From Gnetum montanum (Eukaryota; Streptophyta; Gnetopsida; Gnetales; Gnetaceae), in NCBI GenBank assembly GCA_015680685.1, contig MNCI01002704.1, forward strand, positions 536,917-588,081: DNA of 51,165 nt, read 5' to 3'. Every line of letters starts with the position of its first letter. Within the stretch, counting starts at the first letter, position 1. Shown one piece after another: positions 20,246-31,820 of this stretch. The notes beneath the pieces were generated by a model. It had not been told where the DNA came from, did no database searches, and saw nothing but the letters and a program-made list of their open reading frames with translations. Position numbers and translations under genes: made by a program.

Positions 20246-20756
20246 TCTTGATGCTCAGAATGAGAAAATTTTACTAAAATTAGCAAAATTTAAAGCCAAG
20301 GTAGAGGAAAATAAAAATGAATTTAATCTTGAAGGAATAGAGATAGAGACAAAGATGAAATTTGTAATCACATAAGCTTTGAAAGAACAAGATGAAAAAA
20401 GAGAAAAAGAAAAAAAATTATCTTTGGTAGGTATCCAAGAAATAGAGGGTGAATACATGATACTTTATTTAAGAAAGTTGAAAAATATATAGATGAAATG
20501 CATATAAATTCAACAAAAAGTGATAATTTTTAATGATTTTAGGGAAACAACATGAAAAGTCCCAATATGGAATTGTTAAGTTTCATGATTTGGAAGATAG
20601 AGTGCATGTTTTGAGATATTGAAGCCACATGATGCAAAGTGAGAATAGGAATAATGTTCAGATAAATAAGGATCTTACTTGAAAGGAACTTCCACAAATG
20701 GATGAACAATGGAAAAATATTATGATAGCTCGTGAGCAAAGTTTTGTAGCATATTA
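20246..20756 (+). other. Inter-element sequence with Lys/Glu-rich remnant
   Basis: A plus frame from 20250 reads like a charged coiled coil (KILLKLAKFKAKVEENKNEF, ALKEQDEKREKEKK) with one early stop, then decays. It may be a gag fragment, but no defining motif is present. Confidence 0.3.
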
Positions 20757-21046
20757 ATGAGTAGCAAGTATTTCCTACACCCAACCATACAAATCACTAG
20801 TGTGTACATGATTCAGGAAGATTTTGTAAATGTTTCTTTTACCTAAGTAGCTAATATTCCTAGATGGTGAACTATATAATTGTTAATTGTTGTCTTTCTA
20901 ATCAACACTTATGCTAATTTGTATGTATGGTTAAGTGTGATTAAGGTGTAAGATATTTATTTTTATATTTTTTCTTATTTTCTTTGCTTAGTAAATGATT
21001 AAGTAAATAAAGATTTAATATTTAAATTAACTAATTAATTAATCAT
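20757..21046 (-). repeat. Inverted ~290-bp gypsy LTR fragment abutting the next LTR
   Basis: Reverse-complemented, this stretch aligns with the last 290 bases of the LTR at 21047-21889. The best part is AATGAGTAG...CTACACCCAACCATA...AATCACTAG (20754-20800) against CTAGTGATTC...TGGTTGGGTGTAGAA...CTACTCATCATT (21843-21892), with weaker similarity back to about 21600. The plus-oriented LTR starts exactly where it ends. Confidence 0.65.
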
Positions 21047-21889
21047 TGATGAGTTGCATTATTGGGCCATGTCAATGGGATGCTATCGATGTGACCCCAT
21101 CGATGGGATCTCATCAACATGGGGTTTGATCCATTAATGTGTACCCATTGACAAGGTATCCTATCTTGGCTTATAAATGTGCATCTACCCACTGCACTTA
21201 TGATAAACTTTTCATAGTTGTAGCAAAGCACTTATAATTTTTCCATTTGAGAGTTAGAATGTTTTCTGAGTGCTCATAGTAGAAGTCAAAGGATGTATAG
21301 ATCTTTATTTGAGCATTGTTGTACCTAAGCACATTAGTGTGGATGGTAATAAACACGAGATTTTCTGATAAAACCTTGTAGCTCTTGAAATAGATTAGTT
21401 ATTTCCTTAAGCATTTAATACTCATGCAATTTACTTTAATTTTTTAAGTAATTAATTAATATTTATTAAATAGCACACATAAGTATGACCACTTCAAGCA
21501 TATGCTTAATGCTTGGTAACCAGTAGCACCTAACGCTCGGTAACCCAGTAGCACTATAGTGTATTCAAGATGTGTACGGAAAGTGGAAAATGATGCTTAT
21601 GTTAGTATTAGTTAGTTATTGGATTAGTTAAACATTTATATACTTTATTCTTATTCTTAGACGACTTAATTCATAAAAGATAAAATGATAAAAATTATAT
21701 GCCTCAATTACACTTAACCATATCCTTGTACTTCATAAGTAGAATTAGGAAGACAATGATTGCAATGGTTATATTCACCTCCTAGAACCAGTATATTTAG
21801 AAACTTATAGTCTTTGGAATTTAATTGGATCATTGATTGAATGCTAGTGATTCATATGGTTGGGTGTAGAATATACTCACTACTCATCA
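21047..21889 (+). repeat. 5' LTR of the plus-strand gypsy element
   Basis: Starts TGATGAGTTGC and ends CTCATCA immediately before the PBS; 843 bp. U3 holds repeated TCGATGGGATC/TCAATGGGATG words (21070-21120), and a TATA box CTTATAAATG lies near 21170. Confidence 0.7.
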
Positions 21890-21890
21890 T

Positions 21891-21908
21891 TGGTGTTGTT
21901 ACTAGGGA
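21891..21908 (+). other. Primer-binding site (tRNA-Asp type), fully deaminated
   Basis: TGGTGTTGTTACTAGGGA against the plant gypsy consensus TGGCGCCGTTGCCGGGGA: 12 of 18 match and all six differences are C-to-T or G-to-A. It lies one base after the LTR end. Confidence 0.85.
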
Positions 21909-22043
21909 ATTTAGTTAGCTACATGTGGTTTCTATGACTTAGTGAAAATTATTGAACATCATTAAATTGAACCTTAAAATCACAATCATTTAAATAATAA
22001 TAGTAATTGTAAAAAGCACACTATTATTTTCATTTAATTTATC

Positions 22044-22624
22044 ATGTCTTCTTCTCACAGAGATGATTATTTGCCAAAATTTGAGCACATATCCAATTAA
22101 AGGAATAAATGAACAAATTAGCAAGTGCCCCAACAATGTTGAGTGGTATGTACTCATCCCGATGAGTATGTGCTTGACTTCATATTTTTCCTACATTAGG
22201 ATGAATAGATGGGGTGGAGGGACATGGAGGGCAACATTATGTTGCTGTCTCATCCATTAGTTCCTATGATGCTCCAACAAACTCTTATGAGGTTGGGCAT
22301 CTAAGGGCTACATACTGAATACGTTATCTAGAACCATGACTTTAGGGATTACCATCCCACTAAGGAAAAATGTAAAAGAGATCGAAAAAAAAGAGGTGCT
22401 ATGAAGTTGTGAAGGGGAAATGGTTCAATAACCCCTTGTTCTTGTTGGGCCAAAAAGATAGTGAGGATTCCTTCTTTGGGGATTCTCATTTCACTGACTC
22501 TCCTCCTCTTAGTTTCAGTGAAGGAGGCTTAAACTAGAATTTACAGTCCATTGTTGTTGTGATAAAAAAATTGATTGTTGGAAAACCAATGGATCCAGCA
22601 TAGTAGCCTCAATCCAAAATCCCC
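22044..22624 (+). pseudogene. Gypsy gag 5' part, interrupted by the Tat-like element
   Basis: Begins MSSSHRDDYLPKFEHISN about 135 bases after the PBS, then is broken by stops. In another frame a long stretch reads GKWFNNPLFLLGQKDSEDSF with a Ser/Pro-rich continuation up to the LTR of the inserted element. It probably belongs with the gag pieces at 43.9-45.9 kb, which it would join if the insertion were removed. Confidence 0.5.
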
Positions 22625-23731
22625 AAGGCCTTCAAAAAAATTAAGATTCGTGGTGCCCTGCTTGATCTAATAGATCAATCAGGGACTTATGAAATGAAAA
22701 ATTGGAAGTTGAGAAAATATAATGCAAAAAAATTATAGCTTTAGGAAATTAATAGGAAATGAAAATTGCATACAAAATGAAACTGTAAAACTATATTCAA
22801 AATAATAAAGAATGAGTTCCAAAAATGTGTACAAGAAATGCTTATGAGAGAAAAGGGGTTTGCTGGTGTAGGAGTTCAAAGCACGTTGAACCTGATGCAA
22901 TCTACTCCATGATCTAGGTGCTAAACCACTCTTATGTTTTTGAACCTCCTTTGCTACAACCTTAGATCTGAAAATTGAGTCCCTGTTGGGAGGTGAGAAA
23001 AGTGGAGAATTTGACTATGAAAGTGCTTCATGCTGGGGGTTGGAGTCCTAGGAGTGTAGCATTGACACCAAAAGCACAAAAGTCTCAGTGGGGTTACAAA
23101 GAGGGTTTGCAAGGTTACAATACTTCCATGCTAGGGTTCAAGAGAATGCAAGTGTGGTAACTTGCAAGAACTCTTGAGTGCTTGAAAATGTCCAAGTATG
23201 GAACTATGAAAAAATTGTTGATCATGAAAAATTACTGAATAGTCTCTAGACTATGGAACCTATAAATGTTGTTTTAGGCTAGTTTTTATAGGTTCTAGCC
23301 CATGAATAATGCTACAAAATGGCTATAATTTGGCTGCAAATTTCTACCTCGTACAATTAAGATGGATGTCCAAATTTGGGGCATTACCATGTATATTAAG
23401 TACCTTCCCCCCATGCCCATTCTGTTTACTATAAATAGTAATGGGGCACACCTCCTACGCTGAAGATAGATCTTCCACATTGAGCCTTTTGCTATCCTTG
23501 TTGGAGTGGTTGGTTAATGTTGAAGGCATGGAGTGTTGAAATCTAGCTTTTGTGGCTTCCATGCTAGGGACATGTAATTTCTATGCTTGGGGGATTGGGA
23601 GGGGTGAAGGAAAAGTTTCCAAGCTAAGAAAAAACCCCCCACTCCTGCATGTTAAGTATAGGTGATATTTACTCCTTTATAGATGTTTCCAGTGTAGAAA
23701 AGTGTATACCCCCCATAAAACCCATCAAATT
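22625..23731 (-). repeat. 3' LTR of the Tat-like element
   Basis: Parallels 42558-43677 over its whole visible length (for example GAGAAAATATAATGCAAAA, GATGCAATCTACTCCATGAT, ACTATAAATAGTAATGGG, GTGTAGAAAAGTGTATAC). The last bases of the plus-strand copy are hidden by Ns. It contains TTCCATGCTAGGG words (23123, 23558) like the internal ~190-bp repeat. Confidence 0.85.
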
Positions 23732-23956
23732 NNNNNNNNNNNNNNNNNNNNNNNNNNNNNNNNNNNNNNNNNNNNNNNNNNNNNNNNNNNNNNNNNNNNN
23801 NNNNNNNNNNNNNNNNNNNNNNNNNNNNNNNNNNNNNNNNNNNNNNNNNNNNNNNNNNNNNNNNNNNNNNNNNNNNNNNNNNNNNNNNNNNNNNNNNNNN
23901 NNNNNNNNNNNNNNNNNNNNNNNNNNNNNNNNNNNNNNNNNNNNNNNNNNNNNNNN
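23732..23956. other. Assembly gap, 225 N
   Basis: 225 consecutive unknown bases at the inner edge of the 3' LTR. Frames running through it are meaningless. The real missing length is unknown. Confidence 1.
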
Positions 23957-24050
23957 GTTGTGGTACCAGTTTAAGGCCTTGGAAAGCCATGTTGCTAGTT
24001 CAAGATTGTAGTGGACTATTGAAAGTAGGCTCTCTTATTGATGATTATTA
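23957..24050. repeat. Copy of the AGTTTAAGGCC repeat beside the 3' LTR
   Basis: CCAGTTTAAGGCCTTGGAAAG and GCTAGTTCAAGATTGTAGTGG repeat the theme of the 49-bp array at 37.6 kb. Confidence 0.6.
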
Positions 24051-24099
24051 GCTACATGTAGTATGCATTTAGATAGAAATGATTGACCAGATTGACTAG

Positions 24100-25375
24100 C
24101 TCATTTCCATCCATATCAGCTATCTAGAATGCACCATTTCTATAGGTTCTAGTGACATAGAAGGACCCTTCCTAGTTGGTTGAGAATTTGTTATGCATGA
24201 TCAAGTTATGATGATGATGCTACTTCTACCTCTCTTGATAGTGTTCCATGTGAGTAAATGCTTGCATACATTGCTTCTTCATGGAGTCCAGGGCTTCTAT
24301 TCATAACTTCTTATTTTTCTCATCATTGATGAAGTTGATAAAGGCTACTGGGTGCAATGGCACTTGCAATTCAAGATGTAATATAGCTTTAGAATCATAA
24401 ACCAAGCTATAAGGGGTTGTACCAGTTTCCATGCAATAGGTTTTTCTATATGTTCATAGTGCATGGATAAGCCACTCATGCTGTTTGCACTTGCTATTGT
24501 TGAGCATCTTCTTAAGAAAGTTGATGATGGCCTTGTTGCTTGCTTTTGTTTGTCCATTGGCTTAAGGGTAAGAAGGCAAAGAAAAAGAATGCTTAATGCT
24601 TAGGTCATGAAAAAAATATTTTGTTTTTTAGCTACTAAATTATGGTCCATTGTCTTTAACTATAGTCATGAGTATGCCAAAATGATCTACAATGTTATCT
24701 AGGATGAATTTGTAGACTTGCTTGAATGTAGTCTTGCTTAGGGGAATAGCCTCAACTCACTTAGTAAAGTATTTAGTTGTGGTGATGATGAGGCTATACC
24801 TTGTGGAAGACTTAGGCATTATGGATCCATTGATATCCAACCCCCATCATTGAAATGACCATGTTATTTGAGTGGTATGCAACTCAGTTGGTAGTACATA
24901 TATAAGGTTGCTATATCATTGGCATGTGTCACACCACTTAACCTTCTAGATGAAGTCATTTTTATATGGGACCAATAGTAGCTTAATCATCTAATATTAG
25001 TAGCCATAGCTCTAGGCCCTATATGTCCTTCACAAACACCCTTGTGAACCTCCTCTAGGACTGTTTGGGCTTTGGTTTTACCCAAGCACTTTAGGAGTAT
25101 GCCATCATAGGATCATTGACATAATGTGTTATCACCTACGATGACATTTGGCTTAGATTGCTTATGTAAAACATCCTTCTAATAGTAGTTAGGCCTTGTG
25201 AGGATTCACCATGCATAAGGTGAAATTTGATATCGTGATACAACTCCTTGGGAGAAGTATTATGAAGGACAGACATAAAGGTGTCCTTAGTGTTCTGTGT
25301 GATGGAAGTAGCACAATCCATAGTTAAGGTGGAAAACTTACCAAAGACATCTGGTGTCATACTAATGGCTAACAT
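24100..25375 (-). pseudogene. Tat-like integrase region, many stops
   Basis: Pieces on the minus strand: a linker near 25300, then the core end at about 24600-24400: LPSYPQANGQTKASNKAI (family PQxNGQAExxNK; the catalytic Glu is Lys here), HEWLIHALWTYRKTYCMETG, TTPYSLVYDSKAILHLE. It inserts element DNA into the genome. Loss of the Glu and numerous stops make it dead. Confidence 0.75.
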
Positions 25376-25405
25376 TATAGTTTCATTGGCTATGGAATTC
25401 TTGTT

Positions 25406-25903
25406 TCAGGGCATGTGTTGAATATCAACATCTATGAATTGTTGTAACAATTTTTTTCCTAGGTCATAGTATGGTTGCAAGTGTTTGGCTTTATACACAT
25501 AGACTTTGGTCACTTGGTTGACCATAAGTTGTGAGTTGCCTTTGATCATTAAGTGTTTGATTCCTAGGTCATGAGCTATCATCATCCCTCTAATGAAACC
25601 CTCATATCCTAGTATGTTATTGATATATGGGAACTCAAAATGATAGGAAAAGGATTGGATTTCACTAGATGGGAATGTTATGATGGTAGTGGCATTGGCC
25701 CCAGAGGTAGTTGAAGCTCCATCAATGTACATGATTGCCTCATAACCCTTAGGTACTTGGCTAATAGCATTAATGTGCTCATTAGAAAACTTGGGATCTA
25801 CTATTGCTTGGTCATCGACAAGTGAAATTGTGAGTTGTATGGCTTTAGCTTGACCTTTCATTGAGGACTGAGAGACAGAGCAAAGGTCAAACTCCATGGC
25901 CAT
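25406..25903 (-). pseudogene. Tat-type additional (archaeal-like) RNase H, open over 165 codons
   Basis: MYIDGASTTSGANATTIITF (Asp of strand 1), ILGYEGFIRGMMIAHDLGIK (family Glu is in YEG), MIKGNSQLMVNQV (family GDSQL; Asp changed to Asn) and HLQPYYDLGKKLLQQF. This RVT_3-type RNase H, next to the ordinary RH, marks the Tat lineage. It removes RNA from RNA/DNA hybrids. Asp-to-Asn probably abolishes activity. Confidence 0.85.
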
Positions 25904-26544
25904 GGCTTTTCATTGGGCTATATGACTATTTTTGTAGATGTTGGTTGTTATAACTTTGAGCACATTATCTTTGAAAATGATGTTGACTTTAATTTTGAAG
26001 AGATAGTGTCTCCACTTCTTCAATGAGAAGACTAGTGCTAGACAATACTTCTTCACTTCATTGTATTAGGTATCATGGGAAACTAATGCATGGCTAAGAT
26101 AGTGTATTGTCATCTTTGCTCCATCATCATGTTTCTGACAAAGTAGAGAGGTAATGGATGTGTATAGATGATATGGTAAATGTAGAATGATTTACCCTCT
26201 TACAGAGGATATATTGTTGGTAGTTGTGCCAACTCTTCCTTAAGGTTTTCAAAGGCCTCTTGACATTAACCTATCCACTCATAGTAAACCCATTTCTTAA
26301 GCAAGTGTTGCATAGACTAAAATTTATTCATAAGCCTAGTGATAAACCTACAAATAAATTATAATATGTCTTGTAATCCTCAAAGCTTCTTATGGTTGGT
26401 AGGTGTTGCCAATTTTGATATGGCCTTAACCTTACTAGGATTGACATGTATCCCTACTTTAGAGACTACAAAGCCAAGTGTCTTATTGGTCTTGACACCA
26501 AAGATGCATTTCTTAGGATTGAGCCTAAGCTCATATATGAGTCA
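25904..26544 (-). pseudogene. Decayed RT thumb/RNase H stretch of the Tat-like element
   Basis: Only short fragments are readable, in changing frames (LHPKKCIFG-like region near 26500, plus YNLFVGLSLGL-like residues). The position between RT and the second RNase H implies the regular RNase H domain. Confidence 0.4.
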
Positions 26545-27470
26545 TCATTTAAGCATAAGGTCTAGTTCATTAGCATGGTCATTAGACAGTTTGGACTTAA
26601 TGGCTATATCATCTACATAATTGTTAAGAAAACCTAGCTTGTAATCATTGAAGGTATAGGTCATGGCTCTTTGGTATATTGCTCCTACATTCTTAAGGCC
26701 AAAGGACATCATGGTATAGTAAAAGGTATTCCAAGGGGTCATGAAGGCCATGCTAAGTTGGTGCTATAGATTAATCCTAATTTGGTTATATTATGAGAAT
26801 CCATCCATAAAAGACAACAAGGCATGTCTAGTTGTAGTATCGATAAGTTGATCAATACTAGGTAAAGGAAAGTTATCCTTGATAGTCACTTTATTTAGGT
26901 CTTGAAAATCGATGCAAATATAGATACTTCCATTTTTCTTAGGGACTACCACTATGTTGGAAACCCATTCTATATGTTCAATATCCCTAATGAAACTAGC
27001 TTGGTGAAGCTTTGAGATCTCATTGCAAACTGCTAAGGCCAAATTAGGTTTAATCTTGCATATGTGTATTTTTTGCTTAACTGGTCTAATGCTAGGGCCT
27101 AGTATGATGTTGTGCTAGGCTAAATGTGGGTCTAAGCTTGGAATATCTTCATGTGACCAAGAAAAGGATTTAATATTCTCTTGTATGACGTTAGTGATGT
27201 CTTGAGCTTGTTGAGGTTCCAGTGAGAAACTTAGTTTAAGGATTTCTCCCTTACCACTGTGTGTTGTAATAGGAACCTCAACTAAAGAGTCTTTGATTAT
27301 GTCGCTTGCCTCTAAGTCAAGGATTTTGACTATGTTTTTAGGCCATTTTAGAATTTTCTCTATTAAGGCTATATGATCAACAAAAATTTTAGGTTCAAAA
27401 TTGAGGAAATTAGGGTCGATACATCATTCAACATCATCGTGAGGTCCATGTATACACAAAGGTAAACTGA
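26545..27470 (-). pseudogene. Tat-like reverse transcriptase, almost continuous frame
   Basis: Upstream linker ENIKSFSWSHEDIPSLDP and ILGPSIRPVKQKIHICK, then RT proper: IEWVSNIVVVPKKNGSIYIC, DFQDLNKVTIKDNFPLPSID, FMDGFS-stop-YNQI (motif A Asp kept), MSFGLKNVGAIYQRAM and NNYVDDIAIKS (YVDD intact). It is broken by few stops. It makes cDNA from element RNA. The preceding protease lies 11 kb away at 38.35-38.9 kb. Confidence 0.9.
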
Positions 27471-28190
27471 TTTGCTTTCAAGTATCCATACTTTGATCCT
27501 ACATGTCAACCAAAGGCATATTATGTTGCACCTAAATAAAAGTGAATAAACAATGTGTAAATGCTATAAGATCACGTAAACACATGCAGATCTAATATAA
27601 ACAAGGTTGTCCAAGGCTACAAATAGGGTATCAACAAGTAAACAAAGCATAATAAGGGTCAAATAAAGGTCAAACCAAGGTTTAAAAAAGTAAAGTATAA
27701 GAAATAAGGCTACAAGTGGTTAAAAAAGGCCATAATTTTTCCATTTTTAGGCCTTAGTAGGCCATGATGCTAGTTTAGAGTCTTGGTGGACTATGATGCT
27801 AGTTTAAGGTCTTAGCAAGTCATGGTCACATGGTGTTAAATAGTGGTTAGAAAAGGTCAAACCACACTATTTGATACCAATCAAAGGACAAAAAAGAAAA
27901 ATAAGCCTACAATAAGGCAAATAAAGAGAATATAAGGCTATATAAAGGCCATAATAAGATCAACAAGGTTGAAAATGTAACACTAGGCTAAAATAAGTTA
28001 AAGCATCATGTAATAAGGTAAAAATCAAGAAAAATAGGCTACATATGGTGAAATTACCTAATATAGGTAAAATAGGATTAGGTTTTGCTAGTTTTAGGCC
28101 TTAGTGGACCATTATTTAAAGCTATAAGGCTTTTATGTGAGTTTTGACATCAATGAGGGTTGTTTGAGCATGAAAATCAAGAATTTTGAG
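27471..28190. other. Left part of the PR-RT spacer, AT-rich with AGTTTAAGG repeats
   Basis: A/G-rich, no coding frame. Two units GCTAGTTTAGAGTCTTGGTGG / GCTAGTTTAAGGTCTTAGCAAG at 27771-27835, and GCTAGTTTTAGGCCTTAGTGG at about 28088, belong to the same family as the 49-bp array. Confidence 0.55.
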
Positions 28191-31100
28191 GCTTCCATGC
28201 TTGGCTCTGTTTGTTTTCATGCTAGCCAGTGTGGAAGAAGGGATCCTTAGCATGTAAACTAGGGAAAGTAGGTTTTGGGACATCCAAAGATTCAAAATTA
28301 AGGTCTTAAGTCCTTCCCAAGGTAGTGTAAGGCTAGATCTATCAAAATTGGGCACTCTAGAGGTCTATAAAGGCTAAAAAGCATTTTTTGGACTGTTCTC
28401 CCCTTGTTTCCATGCTAGCCAACATGAAAGAGAGAGGGTTCAGCAATGATAATCAAAATCTAAGTAAAAAAAAGGTTAAACATTATCAAATAGGTACCTA
28501 GAACCTAGATCTAGAAGTTGTGCATCCTTTAGCTTCATTTTGAGGCCATCAAAGTCAGTTTTGAGTGTCAAAACGTGCTAAAATGGCTTTACCATTTTTT
28601 CCCCATGTTGTGCATAGTATCATTAGTGTGGAACAATGGAGGGACACTTTTTTTGTGGATTCAAAGTGGTCTGGGAGAACATTGACTAGGTTCCTAGGCT
28701 CCTAGGGTTGTAGGTCATGATTCTACAAGTTTCTAGCTAATTTTGGGCATGTTTGGAGGTCATTCAAGGGTATCTAAGGTCTTACCCCCTTGTTTCAATG
28801 CTAGGTAAGTTTCTCTAGCATGGAAGATTAGGAGGAATGAGTTTTGGAGATCAAAATAATGTCAAATGAACAAAATCTCAAGGCTATGAGGTCCTAGGAT
28901 TTTCTGGTGTAGATCTTTGGTTTCTGAGAGTGTTAGCTTACTACCAAAAGTGGAAAAGTAGCTTTTCACCTTATTTTCATGTTGCTCAAAATCAAAGGAA
29001 CCTTCTCAAATAGGAATGGAATACGAATCCTAGATCTAGGCCAATTCTAGTTGTAGTCAACTATGCATGTTAGCTTATGGAGTTGCTAGGGCCAAGGGCT
29101 AGGGGTTCATGTTAAAATTTGGTAATTTTTGGTACTTATAAGTGTTTTTTGTAGGACCCTCCCTATTTTTTCCACATTGGGACTAGGGTGCTCAGCATTG
29201 AAGACTAGGGGGAACTACTTTTGACCTTTTGAAATCAATTTTTTGAGGTTTAAAGGCTCTAGAGGATGCTGACAGGGTTGTAAAATGCACGTAAGGTTAT
29301 CTAATGTTATTTTGAGCTATTTATGAGCTTCAAATGAGTTTATCCCTCAATTTTCATGTTGGATATTATGGAGGAAGGGATCCCTAGTGTGGAAGAATCA
29401 TAAATAAATCTCAGATCTTGGCCAATTTTGACCTCAATCAATCATGCATGTGTGCTTCCAGGGTTGCCAGGGTCAAGGACTAGGGGTTGAGGTCAATTTT
29501 GATTAGTTTGGATATTTCCTAGATGATTTTTGAGCTTTCCCCTTTTTTTCCATTCTAGGGATAGTATGCTTAGCATGGAAGATTGAGGGGAGTGACTTTT
29601 TAGCCATTTATGGTCACTTTGGTAGGGTTTGAGGGCTTCAAAAGATGTAAAACTAGTCTTAGGGCTCATGTAAGGTTGTAAGCTATTTACTTGAGGTGCT
29701 TAAAGGTCATTTTGAAGTTCCCCTAAAGTTCCCCCCTTTCTTCCACATTAGCCAACATGGAAGAGGTGCTTCTCAGCATGGAGGAACTAAGGGACCCTAC
29801 TTTTTTAGCATTTTCTAACATTTTTAGCAATGCATGTAGGTTTCTAAGGTTGCTAGTGTCGACTTTTGTTGACTAGTACCAAGATTTGGTCATTTTGAAG
29901 GTTATTAAGTGATTTTTAGTGTTTCCCCCTTTTTTCAGGCTTAGTGTGGAAGATTTTCGGAAAAAATTTTTTGGCTACTTATGATCAATCTTGGAGAGTC
30001 TAAGGGTCTTGGGAAGAGTAGACAGGGTCCTAGGACACACAAGAATTTTTGGTGTTCATTTCAAGTCTTTGAAGGCTATTTTGGAGTCCCCCAAATGTTC
30101 TCCCCTTTCTTCCATGTTGGCTAGCATGGGAGAGATGGATCTTGGTGTGGAGAGATCAAGGGACTTTGCTTTTTTCTATATTTGTTTTGCAATTTGATTA
30201 TGCATGCATGTCCATAGGATTGTTGGTGTTGCCTATCAATGTCGAGGGTAAAAATCTAGTTACTTTAAAGGCTGTGAGAGGGTTTTTAGGCTTTCCCCTT
30301 TCAATAAACGTTAGGACTAGGATGATTAGCATGGATGGGATCCTCCTAAGCATGGAGAACCAAAGGGAGGAAAGTTTTGGTCATTTCAGGTGGCTTTTGG
30401 AAGGTCTAGGTTGCTTTCAAAAGTAAAACTACATGTAAATTTTAATAGTTTTGGCTGCCCTCCTTTCATACACACTAAGAATGGAATGCTCAACATGGAG
30501 GAGGTGCTCCTCAACATGGAAGAAATAAGGGGATTGATTTGTGCTGATTTTTGACATTCTAGTGACATCTAAGAAGGTTGTGAAGGTTCTAGTATTAGTT
30601 TAACATAATTTGATATTGTTTTGTTGTTTCTGGAATTCCTCACTAATCTTCTTGGCTCCATCCTCCTAGTTTCCATGCTAGGAAGCTTGGAGAAGGTCTC
30701 CTCTAGCATGGAAGAACCATGAAAATTAGATCTAGGCTAGTTTAACATCCAATTGACCATGCATGTTAGCCTGTAGGGTTGGTAATGTCGATGGTCAGTA
30801 CTAGGTGCCGAGACTCACCAGTTTGGAGGCTTCTAAGTGACTCATGAAATCTCCACTTTTATTCAATGGTAGGCATGATGAACCCAATGTGAATGAGAGG
30901 GGATGAAAATTTTTTTTCATATCTAATTATTTTTGGAACATTCAAATGCTCTAGATAGTTCTAGCAAGGTTTAGGGGTCACCGAGTTATGAGAAAGGGCT
31001 ACTAGGTAGTCAATTTTGTTGATTGTTTGCTTCCTTCCACCCATCCATGCTTAGTATGAGATTATTAGAATGGATGAAGCCTCCCAATATGTGGAAACAC

Positions 31101-31820
31101 CAAATCCCAAGGTTTTGACTAGGTTTGGTGAGGTTCCTTGGTTGCTAGGGGTGTTTGGATGGGTTTTAGATCATGTGGGCTTACTTTGGGGGTCAAAACT
31201 TGGGCTAGATTGGTGTTGGTGGGTAAGAATAGGTGTAACCCCCCTTCATGCATGCTAGGAATTGTTGCCCCAACATGGAAACCTAAATTTTCTAGATTTG
31301 TCGATGTCCAACCCCCTTTTGGAAGCCCAAGTCTGAAAAGGTAGGTTGTAGCTACTAAAAATGGTAAAATAGTTATATTTTAATGGTTTTGTGAAATGGG
31401 AGGCATGTAACCATGCTAGGCATGATATACATAATGTGGATGCATGGTAGTTAATGTTTTTTTATGTTCTAAGTATCAAAAGTGACAAGATCTTAGCGTT
31501 GATGCAATTTTATGGTTAAGAGGGAAGGCTTATGGTGGGGCCCAAAACCCAAAAATTTGAAATTTTGAATTTTGAGCTTAACTCCCATCAATCTTAGCAT
31601 GGAAGAGACTTTCCACCCTTTTCACTTTAGTGTAGTTGGCGTTATGGTGCAGTAAACTAGCAACTGGGGTTTAGAGGTGGGCATTTAGGTTTAGCTGTAG
31701 TTTATATTATTAAATTTCATATGTTTTTTTATCATAATTCACATTCTTGAAAATAGCACATTAGAGGATAGATTTGGTAGAGATTTTTGTCAAAAAAACA
31801 ACCTATCCTAGCATGGAATC
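28191..31820. repeat. Diverged ~190-bp tandem array with recurring hairpin, about 19 units
   Basis: A C/T-rich run followed by TTCCATGCTAG-like sequence recurs at about 28214, 28408, 28598, 28794, 28974, 29168, 29351, 29548, 29741, 29931, 30108, 30300, 30464, 30671, 30860, 31041, 31244, 31411, 31584 and 31806 (mean spacing about 189). In several units it pairs with a following CTAGCATGGAA 20-25 bases on, giving an 11-bp stem (perfect at 30671-30681/30703-30713; 10 of 11 at 28794/28815). Unit bodies share ...GGTTNCTAGGG... and ...TTTTGAGCATTT... themes but are strongly diverged. No long ORF. Confidence 0.75.

Noticed and set aside
23649-24011. Open frames spanning the N gap
   Set aside because: They consist almost wholly of unknown residues.
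29991-31344. Plus-strand open frames of 60-94 codons within the 190-bp array
   Set aside because: They start and stop at random relative to the repeat units and are not conserved between units.
28191-31820. CRISPR-like or satellite array
   Set aside because: Units are about 190 bp and strongly diverged, with no identical short repeats or spacers, and the context is plant retroelement DNA; reported as a diverged tandem repeat instead.
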